Assembly (NCBI GenBank): GCA_029961685.1 | Contig: JARWKL010000006.1 | Coordinates: 9,306,748-9,370,747 of the forward strand | Length of the DNA stretch: 64,000 bases | Direction of reading: 5' to 3' | Source of the DNA: Aristolochia californica | Taxonomy: Eukaryota > Streptophyta > Magnoliopsida > Piperales > Aristolochiaceae | Position numbers and translations under genes: made by a program | Shown here: positions 49,550 to 61,894 of the stretch, piece after piece | Layout of the letters: each line of letters opens with the position of its first letter | Numbering within the stretch: position 1 is the stretch's first letter | The notes under the pieces: model-generated | What the model was told of the DNA's origin: nothing | Databases searched by the model: none | What the model saw: the letters and a program-made list of their open reading frames with translations, nothing else

Positions 49550-51421
49550 GGATCCCAAAGGTCATTTGCATCTTTAACATGTTTCAAGCATGCATATCTA
49601 TATTTAAAACATGTGTAGGGTCACTTAGAAATCTCTTTTGTATAAATTCCAAGCTGTTAGGGTTGAACTTTCTTTACATACATTTGTAATTGTTTTAAAT
49701 TTTTTGCATTCATAAACTCTAAAATTTTCATTTTGTTGTGATCTATTTGCCTTTTTATCTCTGTTTACGAGATAAAGGGAAAAGTGAAAACTCACGTTTT
49801 GATTTATGAAAAAAGTATACATAAAAAATGGAAATACACAAATTTAAAGAGAGATAATTCCAAAAAGTTTCTATAATTTTTAGGGTTTGCTACTTTCTAG
49901 TTTTTATATATTAGGTTTCGTAATCGTCGGGAAAAGGGGGATGCGGGGGATTTTTAACTGAGTATTGACTCCAAATTCACAAGTCATTTGTAACAAAAAT
50001 ATATCCCGTTACGCATGATTGACCGATAAATCACTTTACAATCATCTATGATTGTTAGGTTAGTTTTTTTTTTTAAATGGACAAACTAATGGCTTGCTTG
50101 ACTTGGGTAAATATACCACCACATGTTCTCTTGAGAATTTAATGAGGTCTGGATCCCATATGTCATTTGCATCTTTAACATGTTTCAACCATGTATATCC
50201 CTACTTAAAATATGTGAAAGATCAATTAGAAATCTCTTTCTACTAAAATTCCAAGCTATTAGGGTTGAACTAGTAGAATTTCCCAATCTTGGATATCAAA
50301 ACTTTTGTGTTTATTTGTGGTGTGTGAATAAATTTTCTTTACTTACATTTGTAGTTGTTTTAAAGTTTTTGCATGTATAAACTCTAAAATTTTCATTTTG
50401 TTGTAATATATTTGCCTTTTAATCTCCTTGTTTCGAGATAAAGGGAAAAGTGAAAACTCACGTTTTGATTTAAGAAAAAAGTATACATATAAATTGGAAA
50501 CGCACAAATGTTGAGAGAGATAATTCCAAAAAGTGTCAGTAATTTTTAGGGATTTTAAACTCTTTCTAATTTTTATATATTAGGTTTTGCAATCGTCGGG
50601 AAAAGGGGGCAGGCGGAGGATTTCTAAGTGAGTGTTGACTTCTAATTGATATGTTATTTCTGACAAAAATATAGACCATTACGCATGATTTACCGATAAA
50701 TTACATGACAATACTCTATGATTGTTAGGTCATCTTTTTTTTTAAATCGCCATAATTATGTCTTGTTGGACTCAGGTAAATATCCCACCGCACGTTCACT
50801 TTAGAATTTCATAAGGTCTGGATCCCATAGGTCATTTGCATCTTTAACATGTTTCAAGCATGCATATCCATATTTAAAACATGTGTAGGGTCAATTAGAA
50901 ATCTCTTTCTTATAAATTTCAAGCTATTAGGGTTGAACTTTCTTTACATACATTTGTTGGTGTTTTAATTTTTTTTTCATTCATAAACTATAAACTTTTC
51001 ATTTTTTTGTGATCTATCTGCCTTTTTATCTTTGTTTACGAGATAAAGGGAAAAGTGAAAACTCACATTTTGATTTATGAAAAAAGTATATATCAAAAAT
51101 GGAAATACACAAATGTAGAGAGATATAATTCGAAAAAATTTCTGTATTTTTTAGGGATTGCTAACTCTTTCTTGTTTTTATATATTAGGTTTTGCAATAG
51201 TCTGGAAAAGGGGGAGGCGGGGGATTTTTAACTGAGTGTTGACTCCCAATCCACAAGTCATTTTTAAAAAAAATACATCCTGCTACGCATGATTGGCCGA
51301 TAAATCACTTTACAATCATCTATGATTGTTAGGTTAGCTTTTTTTTAAATGGGAAAAATATAGCTTGTTTGAATAGGGTATATATACCACCGCACGTTCT
51401 CTTGAGAATTTAATGAGGTTT

Positions 51422-52687
51422 GGATCTCATAGGTCATTTGCATCTTTAACATGTTTCAAGCATGTATATCCATATTTAAAATATGTGAAGGATCAATTAG
51501 AAATCTCTTTCTTCTAAGATTCCAAACTATTAGGGTTGAACAAGTGGAATTTCCCTAACTTGGATATCAAAACTTTTGTGTACATTTGTGGTGTGTTAAT
51601 AAATTTTCTTTACATATATTTGTTGTTGTTTCAAAAATTTTGCATATATACACTCTAAAATTTTTATTTTGTTGTAATCTATTTTCTTTTCAATCTCTTT
51701 GTTTCGAGATAAAGGGAAAAGTAAAAACTCACATTTTGATTTAAGAAAAAAGTATACATATAAATTGGAAATTCACAAAAGTTGAGAGAGATAATTCCAA
51801 AAAGTGTTAGTAATTTTTAGGGATTTCAAACTCTTTCTAATTTTTATATATTTGGTTTTGCAATCGTCGGGAAATGGGGTGGCGGAGGATTTCTATGTGA
51901 GTGTTGACTTCTAATTGATAAGTTATTTCTAACAAAAATATAGACCATTACGCATGATTGACCGATAAATTACATGACAATCATCTATGATTGTTTGGTC
52001 ATCTTTTCTTCAATCGGCATAATTACGGCTTGTTTGACTCAGGTAAATATCCCACCGAACGTTTACTTTAGAATTTCATGAGGTCTGGATCCCATAGGTC
52101 GTTTTCATCTTTAACATGTTTCAAGCATGCATATCATTATTTAAATTATGTGTAGGGTCTGTTAGAAATCTCTTTCTTATAAATTCCAAACTATTAGGGT
52201 TGAACTTTCTTTACATACATTTGTTGTTGTTTTAATTTTTTTGCATTCATAAACTCTAAACCTTTCCTTTTTTTGGGATGTATTTGCCTTTTTATCTCTG
52301 TTTACGAGATAAGGGGAAATGTGAAAACTCACATTTTGATTTATAAAAAAAGTATACATCATAAATGGAAATACACAAATGTAGAGAGATATAATTCGAA
52401 AAAATTTCTGTAATTTTTAGGGATTGCTAACTCTTTCTTGTTTTTATATATTAGGTTTCGCAATAGTCTGGAAAAGGGGGAGGCGGGGGATTTTTAACTG
52501 AGTGTTGACTCCCAATCCACAAGTCATTTTAAAAAAAAAATTTATCCTGTTACGCATGATTGACCGATAAATCACTTTACAATCATCTATGATTGTTAGT
52601 TAGATTTTTTTTAAATGGGAAAAATATAGCTTGTTTGACTAGGGTATATATACCACCACACGTTCTCTTGAGAATTTAATGAGGTTT
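51422..52687. repeat. Recently duplicated dimer, copy 1
   Basis: Nearly identical by eye to 52688-53948. Shared private variants include 'tggatctcatagg' at the anchor, 'caatagtctgg' upstream, and 'tctattttc(c/t)tttcaatc'. Confidence 0.8.
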
Positions 52688-53948
52688 GGATCTCATAGGT
52701 CATTTGCATCTTTAACATGTTTCAAGCATGTATATCCATATTTAAAATATGTGAAGGATCAATTAGAAATCTCTTTCTTCTAAAATTCCAAGCTATTAGG
52801 GTTGAACAAGTGGAATTTTCCTAACTTGGATATCAAAACTTTTGTGTTCATTTGTGGTGTGTGAATAAATTTTCTTTACATACCGTTTATTGTTGTTTCA
52901 AATTTTTTTCATATATACACTCTAAAATTTTTATTTTGTTGTAATCTATTTTCCTTTCAATCTCTTTGTTTCAAGATAGTGAAAACTCACATTTTGATTT
53001 AAGAAAAAATTATACATATAAATTGGAAATTCACAAAAGTTGAGAGAGATAATTCCAAAAAGTGTTAGTAATTTTTAGGGATTTCAAACTCTTTCTAATT
53101 TTTATATATTTGGTTTTGCAATCGTCGGGAAATGGGGAGGCGGAGGATTTCTACGTGAGTGTTGACTTCTAATTGATAAGTTATTTCTAACAAAAATATA
53201 GACCATTACGCATGATTGATCCATAAATTACATGACAATCATCTATGATTGTTAGGTCATCTTTTCTTTAAATCGGGATAATTACGGCTTGTTTGACTCA
53301 GGTAAATATCCCACCGAACGTTCACTTTAGAATTTCATGAGGTCTGGATCCCATAGGTCATTTGCATCTTTAACATGTTTCAAGCATGCATATCCATATT
53401 TAAAACATGTGTAGGGTCAGTTAGAAATCTCTTTCTTATAGATTCCAAACTATTAGGGTTGAACTTTCTTTACATACATTTGTTGTTGTTTTAATTTTTT
53501 TGCATTCATAAACTCTAAACCTTTCATTTTGTTGGGATGTATTTGCCTTTTTACCTCTGTTTACGAGATAAGGGGAAATGTGAAAACTCACATTTTGATT
53601 TATGAAAAAAGTATATATCAAAAATGGAAATACACAAATGTAGAGAGATATAATTCCAAATTTTTTTTTGTAATTTTTAGGGATTGCTGACTCTTTCTAG
53701 TTTTTATATATTAGGTTTTGCAATCGTTGGGAAAAGAGGGTGGCAGTGGATTTTTAACTGAGTGTTGACTCCCAATCCACAAGTCATTTCTACCAAAAAT
53801 ATATCCCGTTACGCATGATTGACCAATAAATCACTTTACAATCATATAAGATTGTTAGGTTAGTTTTTTTAAAAATGGGCAAAATAATGGCTTGTTTGAC
53901 TAGGGTAAATATGCCACCGCACGTTCACTTGAGAATTTAATGAGGTTT
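52688..53948. repeat. Recently duplicated dimer, copy 2
   Basis: Partner of 51422-52687 at an offset of about 1262 bp. It lacks about 15 bp of the 'gataaagggaaaagt' segment near 52977 that copy 1 has, so the two have already diverged slightly. Confidence 0.8.
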
Positions 53949-56900
53949 GGATCCCAGAGGTTATTTGCATTGCATCTTTAACACGATTCAAGCATGCATA
54001 TCCATATTTAAAACATGTGTAGGATCAATTAGAAATCTCTTTATTAAAAAATTCCATGCTATTGGGGTTGAACTAGTCGAATTTCCAAAATTTGGATAAC
54101 AAAACTTTTGTCTTCATTTGTGGTGTGTGAATAAATTTTCTTTACTTACATTTGGTGTTGTTTTAAATTTTTTGCATACATAAACTCTAAAATTTTCATT
54201 TTATTGTGATCTATTTGCCTTTTTATCTATTTGTTTTGAGATAAAGGGTAAAGTGAAAACTCTAGTTTTGATTCAAGAAAAAAGTATACATCTAAATTAG
54301 AAATGCACAAATGTTGAGAGAGCTAATTATAAAAAGTGTTTGTAATTTTTTGGGATAACAAACTCTTTCTAATTTTTATATATTAGGTTTTGTAATCGTC
54401 GGGAAAAGGGGGTGACGGAGGATTTCTAACTGAGTGTTGACTCCTAATCGATAATTCATTTCTTAAATAAATATAGACCATTACACATGATTGACCGATA
54501 AATCACATGACAATCCACTATGATTTTTAGGTCAGTTTTTTTTGTAAATGGGCATAAAAATCTCTTATTTGACTCGAGTAAATAACCCACCGCACGTTCA
54601 CTTGAGAATTTCAAGAGGTCTGGATCCCATAGGTCATTTGCATCTTTAACATGTTTCAAGCATGCATATCCATATTTAAAACATGTGTAGGGTCAATTAG
54701 AAATCTCTTTCTTATAAAATTCCTAGCTATTAGGGTTAAACTTTCTTTACTTACATTAGTTGTTGTTTTAATTTTTTTGCACACACAAACTCTAAAATTT
54801 TCATTTTGTTGTGATCTATTTGCCTTTTTATCTTTGTTTACAAGATAGAGGGAAAAGTGAAAACTCATGTTTTGATTTATGAAAAAAGTATACTTCTAAA
54901 ATTGAAATGCAAAAATGTAGAGAGAGATAATCTCAAGAAGTTTCTGTAAGTTTTAGGGTTTGCTAACTGTTTGTAGTTTTTATATATTAGGTTTCATAAC
55001 CGTTGGGAAAAGGGGGAGGCAGGGGATTTTTAACTAAGTCATTTCTAACAAAAATATATCCCGTTATGCATGATTGACTGATAAATCACTTTACAATCAT
55101 CTATGATTGTTAGGTTAGTTTTTTTTTAAAATGGGAAAAATTATGGCTTTTTTTACTAGGGTAAATATACCACCGCACGTTCACTAGAGAATTTAATGAG
55201 GTTTGGATCCCATAGGTATTGCATCATTAACATGATTCAAGCATGCATATCCATATTTAAACACATGTGTAGGATCAATTAGAAATCTCTGTCTTCAAAA
55301 ATTACAAGCTATTAGGGTTGAAGTAGTCGAATTTCCCAAACTTGGATATCAAAACTTTTGTTTTCATTTGTGGTATGTGAATAAATTTTCTTTACTTACA
55401 TTTGTTGTTGTTTTAAACTTTTTGTATACATAAACTCTAAAATTTTCATTTTATTGTGATCTATTGGCCTTTTTATCTATTTGTTTCGAGATCCAGAAAA
55501 AAGTGAAAAGTCAGGTTTTGATTTGAGAAAAATGGGTACATCTAAATTGGAATTGCACAAATGTAGAGAGAGATAATTCCAAAAAGTGACCGTTACTTTT
55601 AGGGAATGCAAACTCTTTCTAATTTTTATATATTAGGTTTTGCAATTGTCAGGAAATGGGGGTGGTGCAGGATTTCTAATTGAGATTTGACTCCCAATCC
55701 ATAAGTCATTTCTTACAAAAATATAGCCAATTACTCAAGATTGACCGATAAATCACATGACAATCATCTATGATTGTTAGGTCTGCGTTTGTGTAAATGG
55801 GAATAATAATGGCTTGTTTGACTCGGGTAAATATCCCACCGCATGTTCACTTCAGAATTTCATAAGGTCTGGATCCCATAGGTCATTTGTTCAATTATCC
55901 TGTTTCAAGCATGCATTTCCATATTTAAAACATGTGTAGGGTCAATTACAAATCTCTTTCTTATAAAATTCCAAGTTATTAGGGTTGAACTTTCTTTACT
56001 TACATTTGTTGTTGTTTTAAATTTTTGCATAAATAAACTCTAAAATTTTCATTTTGTTGAGATCTTTTTGCCTTTTTATCTCTGTTTACGAGATAAAGGG
56101 AAAAGTGAAAACTCACATTTTGATTTATGAAAAAAGTCTAAAATGGAAATGCATAAATGTAGAGAGAGATAATTCCAAAAAGTTTTTGTAATTTTTGGGG
56201 ATTGCAAACTATTTCTAGTTTTTATATATTAGGTTTCGCAATCGTTGGGGAAAGGGGGCGGCATGGGATTCATAACTAAGTGTTGACTGCCAATCCTGAA
56301 GTCATTTCTTACAAAAATATATCCCGTTAGGTATGATTGACCGATAAATCACTATACAATCATATATGATTGTTAGGTTAGCTATTTTGTAAATGGGCAA
56401 AATAATGGCTTGTTTGACTAGGTTAATATACCACTGCATGTTCACTTGAGAATTTAAAGACGTATGGATCCGATAAGTCATTTGCTTCTTTAATATGTTT
56501 CAAGCATACATATCCATATTTAAAACATGTGCAAGATCATTTAGAAATCTTTTTCTTATAAAATTCCAACCTATTAGGGTTGAACGAGTGGAATTTCCAA
56601 AACTTGTATATCAAAACTTTTGAGTTCATTGGTGGTGTGTGAGTAAATTTTCTTTATCTACATTTGTTGTGGTTTGAAATTTTTTGCATACATAAACTCT
56701 AAAATTTTAATTTTGTTGAGATCTAATTGCCTTTTTATCTCTTTGTTTACGAGATAAAGGAAAAAGTGAAAACTCAAGTTTTGATTTCAGAAAAAATAAT
56801 ACATCTAAAATGGAAATGCACAAATTTAAAGAGAGATAAATCCAAAAACATTTCGTAATTTTTATGGATTGGAAAATATTTCTACTTTTTATATATTAGG

Positions 56901-59900
56901 TTTTGCAATCGTCGGGAAAAGGGGGTGGCATGGGATTTTTAACAGAGTGTTGACTCAATTCCATAAGTCATTTCTTAAAAAAATATAGCCCGTTACACAT
57001 GATTGACCAGTAAATCACTTTACAATCATCTATGATTGTTAGGTCAGCTTTTTTGTAAATGGTGAAAATAATGGCTTGTTTGACTCGGGTAAATATCCCA
57101 CTGCACGTTCACTTGAGAATTTCATGAGGTATGGATCCCATAGGTCATTCAAATCTTTAATATGTGTCAAACATGCATATCCATATTTAAAATATGTGTA
57201 GGGTCAATTACAAATCTCTTTCTTATAAAATTCCAAGCTATTATTGTTGAACTTTCTTTACTTACATTTGTTGTTGTTTTAATTTTTTTGCATACAAAAC
57301 TATAAAATTTTCATTTTGTTGTGATCTATTTGCCTTTTTATCTTTGTTTACCAAATAAAGGAAAATGTGAGAACTCACATTTTAACTTATCAAAAAAGTT
57401 TACATCTAAAATGGAAATGCACAATTGTAGAGAGAGATAATTCCCAAAAGATTTCATAATTTTTAGGGATTGTTAACTCTTTCTAGTTTTTATATATTAG
57501 GATTCGCAATCGTTAGGAAAGGGGGGGAGGTAGGGATTTTTAACTGAGTGTTGACTCCAAATCCACAAGTCATTTCTAACAAAAATATATCCCGTTATGC
57601 ATAATTGACCGATAAATCACTTTACAATCATCTGTGATTGTTAGGTTAGATTTTTTTCAAATGGGCAAAATAATGGCTTGTTTGACTAGGGTAAATATAC
57701 CACCGCACATTCACTTGAGAATTTAGTGAGGTTTGGATCCCATAAGTCATTTGCATCTTTCACATGTTTCAAGCATGCATATTCATATTTAAAATAGGTG
57801 AAGAAACAATTAGAAATCTCTTTCTTAAAAAAAAAATCAAGCTAGTGGATTTTTCCAAACTTGGATATCAAAACTTTTGTGTTCATTTGTGGTGTGTGAA
57901 AAAAATTTCTTTACTTACATTTGTTGTTTTTAATTTTTTTGCATTCATAAACTCTAAAATTTACGAGATATAGGGAAAAGTGAAAATCAAGTTTTGATTT
58001 AAGAAAAAAGTTTACATCAAATATGGAAATGCAAAATTTTTGAGAGAGATAATTCCAAAAAGTGTCTGAAATTTTTAGGAATTGCAAACACTTTCAAGTT
58101 TTTATATATGAGGTTTTGAAATCATTAGGAAAAGGGAGGCGGGGGATTTTTAACTGAGTGTTGACTCCAATTCCATAAGTCATTTCTTACAAAAATATAG
58201 CCCGTTACACATGATTGACCAGTAAATCACTTTACAATCATCTATGATTGTTAGGTCAGCTTTTTTGTAAATGGTGAAAATAATAGCTTGTTTGACTCTG
58301 GTAAATATCCCACCACACGTTCACTTGAGAATTTCATGAGGTCTGGATCCCATAGGTCATTTGTATCTTTAACACGTGTCAAGCATGCATATCCATATTT
58401 AAAATATTTGTAGGGTAAATTAGAAATCTCTTTCTTATAAAATTCTGAGCTATTAGGGTTGAACTTTCTTTACTTACATTTGTTGTTGTTTTAATTTTTT
58501 TTCATACAAAACTATAAAATTTTCATTTTGTTGAGTTGCCTTTCTATATCTGTTTATGAGATAAAGGAAAATGGGAAAAATCACGTTTTGATTTATGAAA
58601 AAAGTATACATCTAAAATGGAAATGCACAAATGTAGAGAGAGATAATTCCCAAAAGCTTCCGTAATTTTTAGGGGTTGCTAACTCTTTCTATTTTTTATA
58701 TATTAGGTTTTACAATCGTTAGGAAAAGGGAGGAAGCAGGGATTTTTAACTCAGTGTTCACTCCATATCCACAAGTATTTTCTAAAAAAAATAAATCCCG
58801 TTAATCAAGATTGACCGATAAATCACTTTACAATCATCTATGATTGTTAGGTTAGCTTCTTTTCAAAAGGGAAAATAATGACTTGTTTGACTAGGGTAAA
58901 TATACCACCGCAAGTTCACTTGAGAATTTAGTGAGGTTTTGATCCCATAAGTCATTTGCATCTTTCACATGTTTCAAGCATGCATATCCATATTTAAAAT
59001 TGGTGTAGGAACAATTAGAAATCTCTTTCTTAAAAAAATTCAAGCTAGTAGAATTTCCCAAACTTGGATATCAAAACTTTTGTGTCATTTGTGGTGTGTG
59101 AAAAAAAAATCATTAGTTACATTTGTTGTTTTTAAAATTTTTTCCATACATAAACTCTAAAATTTTCTTTTTCTTGTGATTTATTTGCCTTTTTATTTTA
59201 TTATTTACGAGATAAAGGGAAAAGTGAAGACTCTAGTTTTTATTTAAGAAAAAATTATACATCTAAAATGGAAATGCATAATTATATAGAGAGATAATTC
59301 CAAAAGGGGCTCAAAATTTTTAGGGATTGCGAACTCTTTCTTGTTTTTATGTATTCGGTTTCGCAATCGTCAGTGGGGCATTTTTAACTGAGTGTTGACT
59401 CCCAATCCATAAGTCATTTCTTTAAAAAATATAGCCCATTACGCATGATTGACAGATAAATCACATTACAATCATCTATGATTGTTAGGTCTGCTTTTAT
59501 TTAAATGGGCAAAATAATGACTTGTTTGACTTGGGTAAATATCCCACCGCACGTTCACTTGAGAATTTAATGAGTTTTGGATCCCATAGGTCATTTGTAT
59601 CGTTAACATGTTTCAAGCATGTATTTTCATATTTAAAATATGTGAAGGATCAATTAGAAATCTCTTTCTTATAAATTTCCAGGCTATTAGGGTTGAACTA
59701 CAGGAATTACCCAAACTTGGATATGAAAAATTTTGAGTTCATTTGTTGTGTGTGAATAAATTTTATTTACTTATTTTTGTTGTTGTTTTCAATTTTTTGC
59801 ATACATAAACTTTAAAATTTTCATTACGTTGTTATCTATTTGCCTTTTTATTTTTTAGTTTATGAGATAAAGGGAAAAGTGAAAACTAAAGTTTTGATTT

Positions 59901-60892
59901 AAGAAAAAAGTATACATCTAAAATGAAAAAGCACAATTGTAAAGAGAGATAATTCCAAAAAGTACTCGAAATTTTTAGGGATTGCAAACTCTTTCTTGTT
60001 TTTATGTATACGGTTTCGCAATCGTTGGGAAAAGGGGGAGGCATGGAATTTTTAATTGAGTATTGACACTAAATCCATAAGTCATTTGTTACAAATATAT
60101 AGCCCGTTACGCATGATTGACCGATAAATCACATTACAATCATCAATGATTGCTAGGTTAGCTTTTATATAAATGGGCAAAATAATGACTTGGTTGACTT
60201 GGGTAAATATCCCACCGCACGTTCACTTGAGAATTTAATGAGGTTTGAATCCCATAGGTAATTTGCATCTTTAACATGTTTCAAGCATGTATATCCATAT
60301 TTAAAATATGTGTAGGATCATTTAGAAATATCTTTCTTCTAAAATTCCAAACTATTTGGGTTGAACAAGTGGAATTTCATAAATTTGGATATCAAAACTT
60401 TTGTGTTCATTTGTGGTGTGTGAATAAATTTTATTTATGTAATTGTTTTTGTTTTAAATTTTTTTCATATATAAACTCTAAATTTTTTATTTTATTATGA
60501 TCTATTTGCCTTTTTATCTCTTTGTTTTGAGATAAAGGGAAATGTGAAAACTCAGGTTTTGATTTACGAAAAAAGTATACATCTAAATTGGAAATGCACA
60601 AATGTGGAGAGAGATAATTCAAAAAAGTGTCCATAATTTTAAGGGATTGCAAACTCTTTCTAATTTTTATATATTAGGTTTTGCAATTGTCGTGAAAAGG
60701 GGGTGGCGGAGATTTCTAACTAAGTGTTGACTCCTAATCGGTACAAAAATATAGACCATTACGCAAGATTGACCGATAAATCATATGATAATCATCTATG
60801 ATTGTTATGGGAGCTTATTTGTAAATGGGCATCAAAATGGTTTGTTTGACTCGGGTAAATATCCCACCGCACGTTCAGTTGAGAATATCAAC

Positions 60893-61150
60893 ACTTTCTA
60901 GTTTTTATATATTAGGTTTTGTAATCATCGGGAAAAGGGGGAGGAGGGGGATTTTTATCTGAGTGTTGATTCTCAATCCATAAGTCATTTCTTACAAAAA
61001 CAATATAGCCCGTTTCGCTTGGTTGACCGATAAATTACTTTACAATCATCTATGATTGTAGGTAAGATTTTTTGCAAATGGGCAAAATAATGGCCTGTTT
61101 CACTCGGGTAAATATCCCACCGCACGTTCACTTGAGAATTTAATGTGGTT
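60893..61150. repeat. Monomer truncated by about 400 bp
   Basis: At 60887-60897 the sequence passes from 'gttgagaat' (late in one monomer) straight to 'aacactttctagttttta' (past the middle of the next), omitting the anchor and about 400 bp. The remaining 258 bp run in normal register to the anchor at 61151. Confidence 0.8.
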
Positions 61151-61650
61151 GGATCCCATAGGTCATTTGTATCTTTAACATGTTTCAAGTATGCATATCC
61201 ATATTTAAAACATGTGTAGGATAATTAGAAATCTCTTTCTTATAAAACTCCATGCTGTTAGGGTTGAACTAGAGGAATTTTCGAAACTTGGATATCCAAA
61301 CTTTTGTCTTCAATTGTGGTGTGAGAATTAATTTTTTTTACTTATATTTGTTATTGTTTTAAATTTTTTTGCATACATAAACTGTAAAATTTTCTTTTTG
61401 TTGTGATCTATTTGCCTTTTAATCTTTTTGTTTATGAGATAAAGGGAAAAGTGAAAACTCAAGTTTTTATTTAAGAAAAAAGTATACATCTGAAATGGAA
61501 AAGCACAAATGTAGAAAGAGATAATTCCAAAAAGTGTCCGTATTTTTTAGGTATTTCAAAATCTTTCTAGTTTTTATATATTAGGTTTTGCAATCGTCAG
61601 GAAAAGGGGGAGCAGGGGATTCTTAACTCAGTGTTAACTCCCAATCCATA

Positions 61651-61655
61651 AGTCA
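61651..61655. repeat. Target-site duplication AGTCA, left copy
   Basis: Five bases identical to 61890-61894, flanking the solo LTR. In uninterrupted monomers the sequence reads 'ccataagtcatttcttac' with a single AGTCA. Confidence 0.9.
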
Positions 61656-61670
61656 TGTTGATTTTCAGGA

Positions 61671-61692
61671 CTCCATGATTTAGGTCATGGAG
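61671..61692. other. Perfect 8-bp hairpin near one end of the LTR
   Basis: CTCCATGA (61671-61678) pairs with TCATGGAG (61685-61692) across a 6-nt loop. In the minus orientation it lies near the LTR 3' end, where R/U5 RNA structure could matter; function unknown. Confidence 0.6.
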
Positions 61693-61764
61693 AAAAATAA
61701 GAGAGACACCATTGGGAGAAAACAGGAGGTTATGGACTTGATCCAAACCCTCCCACATAAGGTA

Positions 61765-61772
61765 TATTTATA
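61765..61772 (-). promoter_or_regulatory. TATA box of the solo LTR
   Basis: The minus strand reads TATAAATA within 'gatatctataaatatacc', a good plant TATA element, placed roughly mid-LTR as expected for the U3/R region. Confidence 0.6.
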
Positions 61773-61889
61773 GATATCAAAACTACCAATATAACAAATA
61801 TACCCTTCACCCTAATAAGAGTGAAAAAGAGACAGGAAACGTAAACTAATTACATGAGTGCCACCCCAATTAAATCATATATTCCAACA

Positions 61890-61894
61890 AGTCA
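61890..61894. repeat. Target-site duplication AGTCA, right copy
   Basis: Matches 61651-61655; satellite continues in register directly after it. Confidence 0.9.

Larger units (their letters stand above)
49550..58940. repeat. Type II satellite with a dimeric higher-order repeat of about 1.26 kb
   Basis: Anchors at 49550, 50151, 50820, 51422, 52087, 52688, 53346, 53949, 54622, 55205, 55871, 56466, 57133, 57735, 58345 and 58940. Spacings alternate between about 583-610 and 658-673 bp, except for the last two (610 and 595). One member has lost about 60 bp, so 'gggttgaac' runs directly into 'tttctttac'; this marker falls near 49665, 50930, 52190, 53455, 54735, 55985, 57245 and 58455, almost every 1260 bp. 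No genes are seen. Confidence 0.92.
58941..61655. repeat. Type II satellite array, right block before the solo LTR
   Basis: Anchors at 58940, 59579, 60248 and 61151. The block contains a truncated monomer (about 60893-61150). No genes are seen. Confidence 0.9.
61656..61889 (-). mobile_element. Solo LTR of a (probably Copia-type) retrotransposon
   Basis: 234 bp that begin TGTTG and end CAACA, the TG...CA ends of an LTR, and are flanked by the 5-bp duplication AGTCA. The reading orientation is probably minus: the reverse complement starts TGTTGGAATATATG, a form common at plant Copia LTR starts, and contains a TATA box followed by a short 3' portion. No PBS, polypurine tract or internal domain lies beside it, so it is a solo LTR left by recombination between the two LTRs of a full element. 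It is unrelated to the satellite and to the caulimovirid-like block. Confidence 0.88.
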
